Source: an uncultured Propionibacteriaceae bacterium
GTDB lineage: Bacteria; Actinomycetota; Actinomycetes; Propionibacteriales; Propionibacteriaceae
Assembly: GCA_936924635.1 (NCBI GenBank)
Contig: CAKZHP010000142.1
Coordinates: forward strand, 1-6,058
Reading direction: 5' to 3'
Length of the DNA: 6,058 bases
The notes below the pieces were generated by a model. The model worked only from the letters and a program-made list of their open reading frames with translations. It was not told where the DNA came from and did not search any database. Made by a program: the position numbers and the translations under genes. Shown here piece after piece: positions 1 through 5,114 of the stretch (position 1 is the first letter of the stretch; every line of letters begins with the position of its first letter).

Positions 1-7
1 TCCGATC

Positions 8-388
8 TCAGCTGTGCGGGGGTGCCCAGCCCCGCTGCGCACGCGGCTGCCACGGTGCCAGAGCGGGGCGGGGTGCGGCGTACGGGCTCGGCGACTGACC
101 GGCGGCGTACGGGCCCGGGTGCTGGCCGGCGTGCGAGCCCCACGGCTGCTGGGTGGGGGGCAGCTGAGCAGGTGTGCTCCACGCACCAGGGCCCTCAGGC
201 ACGAACGGTCCCGGCCAGGCCTCACGCTGCCCAGGCTGGCCCGTCGCCCACGGGCCTGCGGGGCCGGTCGGAGCACCCGCTCCGGGATGGCCGGCCGGTG
301 GCACCCAGGCGGACGCGGGGGTCGACCCGTGAGGCGGGGGCCCCCCGCCCGTACGTGCCGGGTCGCCCCACGGCTGCGGTCCGGTCAT
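8..388 (-). CDS. Pro/Gly-rich low-complexity small protein, function unknown
   Basis: I do not recognise this 126-residue ORF. It starts at ATG (386-388) and ends at TGA (8-10), so it is complete in the window. It is dominated by Pro, Gly, Ala, Gln and Trp, with recurring PWG/PW, PYAA and GQ units, and has almost no charged residues. There is no signal peptide, membrane segment or recognisable fold. Such tracts are common as disordered N-terminal regions of actinobacterial membrane proteins, but here the frame stops (PPHS) before any hydrophobic domain. It could be a true small disordered protein, or the head of a larger protein broken by a frameshift or sequence error near the left edge. No Shine-Dalgarno is evident before the ATG and no in-frame ATG, GTG or TTG lies in the roughly 80 bp above it. 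It is preferred over the overlapping plus-strand frames because its P/G/W/Q composition is a known protein type, while those frames are Arg-rich shadows. Confidence 0.5.
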   Translation of the reverse strand: MTGPQPWGDPARTGGGPPPHGSTPASAWVPPAGHPGAGAPTGPAGPWATGQPGQREAWPGPFVPEGPGAWSTPAQLPPTQQPWGSHAGQHPGPYAAGQSPSPYAAPRPALAPWQPRAQRGWAPPHS

Positions 389-547
389 CGCGCACCGGGA
401 CCCGCGGTCGCACGACAGGCCCCCACCCCGGCAGTGACGTCGTCCCCCACGACGCCCACCGTAGGCAATGACCAGGCTGACGGGAAGGGCCGCCCGACCC
501 CTGCATCGGTGGTTGACTGAGCGGGAAACCGTTCGCCACCGACTCCT

Positions 548-552
548 AGGAG
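548..552 (+). promoter_or_regulatory. Ribosome binding site of the oxidoreductase gene
   Basis: AGGAG lies 6 nt before the GTG at 559 and decides that start. It sits in a run of overlapping palindromes: CTCCTAGGAG at 543-552 and AGGAGCTCCT at 548-557. Neither can fold on itself because there is no loop, so they probably reflect only the purine-rich ribosome site next to its complement. Confidence 0.75.
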
Positions 553-558
553 CTCCTC

Positions 559-1566
559 GTGACCACCGCAGCAGTCGTCGGCATCGGCGACATCTCGGCC
601 CTCCACCTCCAGGCCATCGCCGAGACCGCGGGCGTCGAGCTCGTCGCCGTCTGCGACACGAATGGCGAGCGGGCCGAGAAGGCGGCGACGGAGTGGGGCG
701 TCCTTGCGTGCACCGACCACCAGGCGATGCTGGCCGAGGCCCGCCCCGAGGTCGTCCACATCACGCTCCCCCACCACCTGCACGTGCCGGTGGCCCTCGA
801 CGCCCTGGCCGCGGGCAGTCACGTGCTCACCGAGAAGCCGCTGTCGCAGTCGGTGGCCTCGGCACGGCGGCTGGTGGACGCGGCCGCCACGTCGCAGAAG
901 AAGGTTGGCGTCTGCTTCCAGAACCGCTACAACCCCACCTCGGTCGCGCTGCACGAAGCAGTGAGCAGCGGCGCGTACGGGCCGGTGCTGGGCGCCCGCG
1001 CGTCAGTCTGGTGGTCTCGGGGCGAGGCGTACTACGCGGCCGCCCCGTGGCGCGGCCGCTGGGCCGAGGGCGGCGGCGGGGTGCTCATCAACCAGACCAT
1101 CCACACCATCGACCTGCTGTGCTGGCTGCTCGGCGAGCCGGAGCGGGTGACCGGTGTCGCGAGCAACCTCACCCACTGCGGCGTCATCGAGGTCGAGGAC
1201 ACCGCGACCATCGTGATGGAGCACCCCGGCGGCGTACGCAGCGGTTTCTTCGCCACCAACAACCACGGCACCAACAGCTCGGTCGAGCTCGAGATCACCT
1301 GCGAGGGCGGGGTGCTGTCGATGGCGGGTGGGGCCGTGACGGCCGTACGCCCTGACGGGCCGTCGACCGTGCTGGCCGAGGACGTGCAGGCCCAGGGTGA
1401 GCGCAGCTACTGGGGCAAGAGCCACCAGCTGCTGATCGCCGACTTCTACGCCCACCTCGGCGACCCGGAGCCGTTCTGGATCGACCCCGGAGCCGCGCTG
1501 GTGAGCCTGGAGGTGCTGCGGTCGGTGTACGTGCAGTCCGGGCTGGTGCCCGAGGGCGATCGCTGA
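559..1566 (+). CDS. Gfo/Idh/MocA family NAD(P)-dependent oxidoreductase
   Basis: This 335-residue protein is the usual length for the Gfo/Idh/MocA family, cytoplasmic enzymes that oxidise or reduce a hydroxyl/keto group on sugars, inositols and related compounds. An N-terminal Rossmann domain (about 1-120) carries the dinucleotide loop VGIGDISALH (G8, G10, H16) and an acidic D33 after the second strand. The catalytic-lysine motif EKP is at 92-94. The C-terminal alpha/beta domain (about 121-335) contains GGGGVLINQTIHTIDLLCWL at 171-190, the family's Gly-rich/His-Asp segment, with H182 and D185 as the likely active-site pair. The GTG start is fixed by AGGAG 6 nt upstream and places the Rossmann strand at residue 4. 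The stop is 3 nt before the transporter gene, so the two are almost certainly co-transcribed. The substrate cannot be read from the sequence; inositol or sugar dehydrogenase activity is possible. Confidence is high for the family and low for the reaction. Confidence 0.93.
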   Translation: MTTAAVVGIGDISALHLQAIAETAGVELVAVCDTNGERAEKAATEWGVLACTDHQAMLAEARPEVVHITLPHHLHVPVALDALAAGSHVLTEKPLSQSVASARRLVDAAATSQKKVGVCFQNRYNPTSVALHEAVSSGAYGPVLGARASVWWSRGEAYYAAAPWRGRWAEGGGGVLINQTIHTIDLLCWLLGEPERVTGVASNLTHCGVIEVEDTATIVMEHPGGVRSGFFATNNHGTNSSVELEITCEGGVLSMAGGAVTAVRPDGPSTVLAEDVQAQGERSYWGKSHQLLIADFYAHLGDPEPFWIDPGAALVSLEVLRSVYVQSGLVPEGDR

Positions 1567-1569
1567 CCT

Positions 1570-2778
1570 GTGGAGCCGCTGAGCCGAGGCCGTCACGTCG
1601 TCGTCACCCTGATCATCGCGCTGCTGTCGATGATCGGGCCCTTCACCATCGACACCATCTTTCCCGCGTTCGACCTGATCGGGCACGACGTCACCGCGTC
1701 GACGACGCAGATGCAGCAGGTGGTCAGCCTGTACATGGTGTCGTTCGCCGTGATGAGCCTGGTGCACGGGCCGCTCTCCGATGCCATCGGGCGCAAGCCG
1801 GTGATGGTGGTGGGCCTGCTCGCGTACGTCGCGGCGTCGGTGCTCTGCGCCCTGGCACCGAACCTCGGGCTGCTGCTCCTGGGGCGGGCCTTGCAGGGAG
1901 CCTCGGCGGGCGCCGGGCAGATCCTCAGCCGCACGATGATCCGCGACCTGTACGCGGGCCCGGCCGCGCAGCGCATGATGGCGCAGGTCTCGATGATCTT
2001 CTCGGTCGCGCCGGCCGTGGCGCCGGTCGTCGGCGGCTGGCTGCTCGGGGCGGGGTCGTGGCGGCTGATCTTCTGGGGGCTGGCCGGCCTCGGCGCGGTG
2101 CTGGCTGCCGCCGTGGCGTTCGGGCTGCCGGAGACCCGGCCGGGCGAGCGCACCAGCTTCGAGCTGCGCGGGGTGCTGTCGTCGCTGCGCCGGGTGCTGT
2201 CCGACGTCCCGTTCCTGAAGCTCGCCGGCGCCTCGATGTTCGGGTTCGCCACGCAGTTCATCTACATCGTGTCGGCGCCGATCATCATGCTGACGCTGCT
2301 GCATCAGGGCGAGCAGGACTTCTGGAAGCTGTTCGTGCCCATGGTCGCCGGCATGATGCTGGGTTCTCTGGTGTCGTCACGCCTGTCGGGCCGGGTGCCG
2401 CCGGAGCGGCTGGCCAGCGGTGTGTACGTCACGCTGCTGGTGCTGTCGGCGGTGAACGTCGCGATCGCCTCCACCGGTGCCGGAGCGCGGCTGCCGCTGG
2501 CCCTGATCGCCCCGCCGTTCATCGGGCTGGCCTGGGCCGTCGCGTTCCCGGTGATGCAGCTGCAGATGCTCGACCGGTTCCCCGAGAACCGCGGCGCCGC
2601 CGCCTCGGGGCAGTCGTTCACGATGCTGCTCTTCAACGCCGCACTGAGCGGGATCATCGCGCCCCTGGTCGCCGTCTCGATGCAGGGCATCGCGATCACC
2701 AGCGCCGCGCTGGCCCTGCTGGGCTCGCTCTGCTGGTTCAGCTACCGGCGAGGCGCCGTACGCCGGGCCCGCACCTGA
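1570..2778 (+). CDS. Bcr/CflA-type MFS efflux transporter
   Basis: A 402-residue inner-membrane protein with about 12 hydrophobic segments (roughly 9-31, 47-68, 77-96, 98-119, 137-160, 164-186, 216-243, 252-271, 283-300, 308-330, 344-369, 371-390) and a short basic C-terminus, the normal size for drug:H+ antiporter MFS proteins. MFS motif A is GPLSDAIGRK (67-76, D71 and R75) in the first cytoplasmic loop. LGRALQGASAGAG (104-116, R106) matches motif B, and APAVAPVVGG (147-156) is the motif C region typical of exporters. MIGPFTIDTIFPAF in TM1 and RDLY at 125-128 resemble Bcr/CflA proteins, which export bicyclomycin, chloramphenicol-like drugs or small metabolites. The GTG start lies 3 nt after the upstream stop; a weak GAGGG sits 13 nt before it, so translation may rely on coupling to the oxidoreductase gene. 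The next Met (21) would cut TM1. Export is inferred from family; the substrate is unknown. Confidence 0.92.
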   Translation: MEPLSRGRHVVVTLIIALLSMIGPFTIDTIFPAFDLIGHDVTASTTQMQQVVSLYMVSFAVMSLVHGPLSDAIGRKPVMVVGLLAYVAASVLCALAPNLGLLLLGRALQGASAGAGQILSRTMIRDLYAGPAAQRMMAQVSMIFSVAPAVAPVVGGWLLGAGSWRLIFWGLAGLGAVLAAAVAFGLPETRPGERTSFELRGVLSSLRRVLSDVPFLKLAGASMFGFATQFIYIVSAPIIMLTLLHQGEQDFWKLFVPMVAGMMLGSLVSSRLSGRVPPERLASGVYVTLLVLSAVNVAIASTGAGARLPLALIAPPFIGLAWAVAFPVMQLQMLDRFPENRGAAASGQSFTMLLFNAALSGIIAPLVAVSMQGIAITSAALALLGSLCWFSYRRGAVRRART

Positions 2779-2887
2779 CAACCGAAAGACGCAGACCGAA
2801 GCGAAAAACCCCTCGATCCGCATTGAACACGTTCAATCCAGATAGAAGCGAAATTTCCGTTCGGTCTGCACGAAAGCCTTGTTAGGT
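2773..2887. repeat. 115-bp concentric imperfect palindrome in the convergent gap
   Basis: Three pairs of arms share exactly the same centre (2830). The outer arms are ACCTGACAA (2773-2781) and TTGTTAGGT (2879-2887), with one G/T mismatch that would be a G-U wobble in a plus-strand RNA. The middle arms are GCAGACCGAA (2791-2800) and TTCGGTCTGC (2860-2869), perfect over 10 bp. The inner arms are GAAA (2803-2806) and TTTC (2854-2857). The unpaired 9-nt segments between outer and middle arms (2782-2790 and 2870-2878) both contain CGAAAG. GAAGCGAAA is also directly repeated (2798-2806, 2845-2853). The element starts inside the last codon of the MFS gene and ends 5 nt short of the dprE2 stop. Candidate roles are a bidirectional terminator/RNA structure, a small miniature inverted-repeat element, or a recombination site. 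No target duplication is evident. Confidence 0.7.
2822..2837. promoter_or_regulatory. Operator-like palindrome at the centre of the element
   Basis: ATTGAACACGTTCAAT has perfect 7-bp arms around a 2-bp centre and is offset by only half a base from the centre of the larger palindrome. Its inner 14 bp fit TnnAACnnGTTnnA, the reported consensus for the TetR-family regulator KstR. It lies between the 3' ends of two convergent genes, where a promoter operator is not expected, so a structural role (hairpin tip) is an equally good reading. Confidence 0.4.
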
Positions 2888-2892
2888 CGGCC

Positions 2893-3651
2893 TCAGATCG
2901 GGAGTCGCTTGAAGATCGCCCGGGGGATGTGGCGCAGGATCATCATCATGTAGCGGAACGCGCCGGGCGCCCAGACCAGCTCCTTGCCGTCGCGCGCCGA
3001 CCGCACGGCGATCTGCGCCACCTGCTCCTTGTCGACGGTGAGCGGGGCGTCCTTCATGCCGGCGGTCATCTTGGTGCGCACCATGCCGGGGCGCACCACC
3101 AGCACGTCGACACCGGCCGGCTCCAGCGCCTCGCCCAGGTTGAGGTAGAACCCGTCCAGGCCGGCCTTCGTCGACCCGTACACAAAGTTCGACCGCCGCA
3201 CCCGCTCTCCCGCCACGCTCGACATGGCGATGATCTGCCCGTGCCCCTGCGCCTTCATCCGCTGGCCCAGCAGGATGCCGACGCTGACCGCGCCGGTGTA
3301 GTTCACTCCGATGAAGTCGACCGCTGCCGCCTGGTCCTGCCACAGCTGCTCCGCGTCGCCGAGCAGCCCGAACGCCACGATCGCCACGTCGACGTCGCCC
3401 CACTGCCACGCCGCGTCGATCACGCCCGGGTGCGAGGCGAAGTCGGAGGCATCGAAGTCGACGGTCTCCACGGCCGAGGCGCCGGCGGCGGTCAGGTCGG
3501 CGCGTACGGCATCGCGGCGCGGGCCCGGGCGCCCGGCGAGGATCACCCGGGCGGGGGCCTCCTTGAGGTACTCGGTCACGATCGCCAGCCCGATCTCTGA
3601 GCTGCCTCCCAGCAGGAGGATCGTCTGCGGGTTGCCGGTGGCGTTGATCAC
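2893..3651 (-). CDS. dprE2: Decaprenylphospho-beta-D-erythro-pentofuranosid-2-ulose 2-reductase (DprE2)
   Basis: A 252-residue short-chain dehydrogenase that reduces the 2'-keto intermediate made by DprE1 to decaprenyl-phosphoryl-D-arabinose, the donor for arabinofuranosyl transferases, using NAD(P)H at the inner membrane face. The nucleotide loop is LLGGSSEIG (13-21), the DprE2 variant of TGxxxGIG. Catalytic residues are N117, S145, Y158 and K162 (YGSTK). From memory, long stretches match M. tuberculosis Rv3791 (254 residues): GNPQT near the start, VDVAIVAFGLLGDAE, GQIIAMSS, GERVRR, NFVYGSTKAGLDGFYL, APLTVDKE, GKELVWAP and a basic hydrophobic end (RHIPRAIFKRLPI). GTG at 3651 follows the dprE1 TAA with no gap. 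GGAG (3658-3661) inside the dprE1 end gives a 6-nt spacing, indicating translational coupling. No arabinosyltransferase gene follows; the gene ends in the convergent palindrome. Confidence 0.95.
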   Translation of the reverse strand: MINATGNPQTILLLGGSSEIGLAIVTEYLKEAPARVILAGRPGPRRDAVRADLTAAGASAVETVDFDASDFASHPGVIDAAWQWGDVDVAIVAFGLLGDAEQLWQDQAAAVDFIGVNYTGAVSVGILLGQRMKAQGHGQIIAMSSVAGERVRRSNFVYGSTKAGLDGFYLNLGEALEPAGVDVLVVRPGMVRTKMTAGMKDAPLTVDKEQVAQIAVRSARDGKELVWAPGAFRYMMMILRHIPRAIFKRLPI

Positions 3652-5031
3652 TTACAGCTCCAGTCGTCGGGCGAGGTCGGACATGAACAGCGAGTCGGGG
3701 TCTACGCGGCGGCGTACGGCACGCCACTCGTCGATGCGGGGGTACATGGCGTGGAAGGTCCGCGCGTCGACGCGGGAGTCCTTGGCGACGTACAGACGGC
3801 CGCCGAACTCCAGCACTCGCGCGTCGAGACGGCGGAGGAACTGGCCGAGACCTGCCTTGACGGGGAAGTCGACGGCGACGTTCCAGCCCGGCATCGGGTA
3901 CGACAGCGGAGCGCGACTGCCCGGCCCGAACAGCTTGAACACGTTGAGGAACGAGTAGTGGCCCGAGCGCTGGATGTCCTCGACGATGGAGCTGAACTCC
4001 GAGACCGCCTCCGTGGGCACCACGAACTGGTACTGCACGAAGCCCGCCGGCCCGTACGCGCGGTTCCACTCCCCGAACATGTCGAGCGGGTGGTAGAAGC
4101 CCGTCAGCGACTCGACGTGCCCGGTGTACGTGCCGCTCTTGGCGTACCAGGCCTCACCGATCAGGCCGAACGTGAGCTTGTTCGCCAGACCGTTCGGGAA
4201 CACGTCGGGCAGCGTCAGGAGCGGCTTGGCGTCGAAGCGCAGCGGGTCGGCCTGCAGCTTCGGCGGCAGCTCGTCGAGACGCGCGATGTGGCCGCGGCTG
4301 ATCGCGGCCCGGCCCAGGCGCGGAGGCGGCGAGATGGCGTCGAACCAGGCCGAGGAGTACGGGTAGTGCTCCTCCGAGCCGTCGGTGTGGGCGGCGATGG
4401 TCTCGGCGAGCGAGCGGGTGACCAGACCGTCGGCGATGAAGTACGCGGACTCGACACGCTCCAGCGCCAGGGTGGCGGTGAGCATGATGCCGGTCAGGCC
4501 TGCGCCGCCGACCGTCGCCCAGAAGATGCTGGCGTCGGGGTCGTCGAGGGTGCCGTCCGGGGTCAGCTCCAGCACCCGGCCGTCGGCGACCAGCAGCCGC
4601 ATCGAGGCGACGTGGTCGCCGAAGCTGCCGGCGCTGTGGTGGTTCTTCCCGTGCACGTCGCACGCGATCGCCCCGCCGATGGTGACCTGTCGGGTGCCCG
4701 GCAGCACCGGGATCCACAGCCCGTGCGGCAGCACCACGCGCAGCAGGGCGTCGAGGGAGACCCCGGCACCGACGGTCACCGTGGCGGCGTCCACGTCGAG
4801 GTCGTACACGGTGTCGAGCCCCGTCATGTCGAGCACCAGGCCGCCGGCGTTCTGGGCGATGTCGCCGTAGCTGCGTGCCAGCCCGCGAGCGACCACCCCC
4901 CGGCCGCTGTCGTGGGCTCGTTCGACGACGCGGGCGACGACCTCCGGGTCTGTCGGCCGGACGACGTCGGCAGGCGTGGCGGCAGCCCGCCCCCAGCCGG
5001 AGAGTCGCGCGCGCCTGGTGCTGGTGCTCAT
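3652..5031 (-). CDS. dprE1: Decaprenylphosphoryl-beta-D-ribose 2'-oxidase (DprE1)
   Basis: A 459-residue FAD-dependent oxidase (M. tuberculosis Rv3790 is 461) that oxidises decaprenyl-phosphoryl-ribose at C2', the first step of epimerisation to arabinose. The VAO/PCMH-type FAD domain includes ARGLARSYGD (48-57) and the long flavin-binding segment 109-138 with C124, H127 and K129. The substrate domain carries YSSAWFDAIS (225-234), FYHPLDMFGEWNRAYGPAG (312-330) and QYQFV (333-337). Active-site K417 in LYVAKDSR corresponds to Lys418 of the mycobacterial enzyme; Y313, Q333 and Q335 are also kept. The residue matching Cys387, the covalent target of benzothiazinones, is Ala386 (GCC, 3874-3876), in PGWNVAVDF. 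The ATG at 5031 is supported by a TAnnnT box 6 nt upstream and no Shine-Dalgarno, so a leaderless mRNA is likely. It is first in a two-gene operon with dprE2. A GtrA-like gene, as found upstream in mycobacteria, is absent. Confidence 0.96.
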   Translation of the reverse strand: MSTSTRRARLSGWGRAAATPADVVRPTDPEVVARVVERAHDSGRGVVARGLARSYGDIAQNAGGLVLDMTGLDTVYDLDVDAATVTVGAGVSLDALLRVVLPHGLWIPVLPGTRQVTIGGAIACDVHGKNHHSAGSFGDHVASMRLLVADGRVLELTPDGTLDDPDASIFWATVGGAGLTGIMLTATLALERVESAYFIADGLVTRSLAETIAAHTDGSEEHYPYSSAWFDAISPPPRLGRAAISRGHIARLDELPPKLQADPLRFDAKPLLTLPDVFPNGLANKLTFGLIGEAWYAKSGTYTGHVESLTGFYHPLDMFGEWNRAYGPAGFVQYQFVVPTEAVSEFSSIVEDIQRSGHYSFLNVFKLFGPGSRAPLSYPMPGWNVAVDFPVKAGLGQFLRRLDARVLEFGGRLYVAKDSRVDARTFHAMYPRIDEWRAVRRRVDPDSLFMSDLARRLEL

Positions 5032-5037
5032 GCCGCC

Positions 5038-5043
5038 ACTCTA
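5038..5043 (-). promoter_or_regulatory. -10 box of a predicted leaderless dprE1 promoter
   Basis: On the minus strand TAGAGT (TAnnnT) ends 6 nt before the dprE1 ATG, so transcription would begin at or next to the A of the start codon. There is no Shine-Dalgarno in that 6-nt gap (GGCGGC). No clear -35 hexamer is seen. The prediction rests on spacing and the known actinobacterial leaderless pattern. Confidence 0.55.
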
Positions 5044-5101
5044 GGGCCGGCCCCTCGCGGCGGGCTCATGGGATGGGCGGTCGCTCCTGCGCGGCGGACC
5101 C

Positions 5102-5107
5102 TAGGGT
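5102..5107 (+). promoter_or_regulatory. -10 box of a predicted leaderless EamA-gene promoter
   Basis: TAGGGT (TAnnnT) ends 7 nt before the GTG at 5115, placing the likely transcription start on the start codon. The box overlaps the palindrome CCCTAGGG (5099-5106). The AGGG within it could also be read as a weak Shine-Dalgarno 8 nt from the GTG; the two readings are mutually exclusive. No convincing -35 element is visible. Confidence 0.5.
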
Positions 5108-5114
5108 GGCGCGG

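Noticed and set aside
513..518. TTGACT as a -35 box for the oxidoreductase operon
   Set aside because: No TAnnnT-like -10 hexamer is found 16-19 bp downstream before the ribosome binding site, so the promoter cannot be placed.
506..542. Hairpin in the oxidoreductase leader (TCGGTGG 506-512 with CCACCGA 536-542, CGG-GAAA-CCG inside)
   Set aside because: The 7-bp stem has a 23-nt loop, does not cover the Shine-Dalgarno, and is within chance expectation at this GC; no riboswitch family is recognised.
468..1355. Arg/His-rich plus-strand ORF overlapping the oxidoreductase
   Set aside because: It is a frame-shifted shadow of the Gfo/Idh/MocA gene with no ribosome site or domain.
1003..2304. Long minus-strand ORF antisense to the oxidoreductase and MFS genes
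   Set aside because: It is His/Arg/Gln-rich with no fold signature and spans two well-supported genes; open antisense frames are expected at this GC.
2773..2887. The palindrome as an integron attC site
   Set aside because: The right end GTTAGGT fits GTTRRRY, but the left ACCTGAC breaks the invariant AAC of RYYYAAC, the gap to the inner stem is 9 nt rather than about 5, and no integrase or cassette array is seen. Kept only as a minor possibility.
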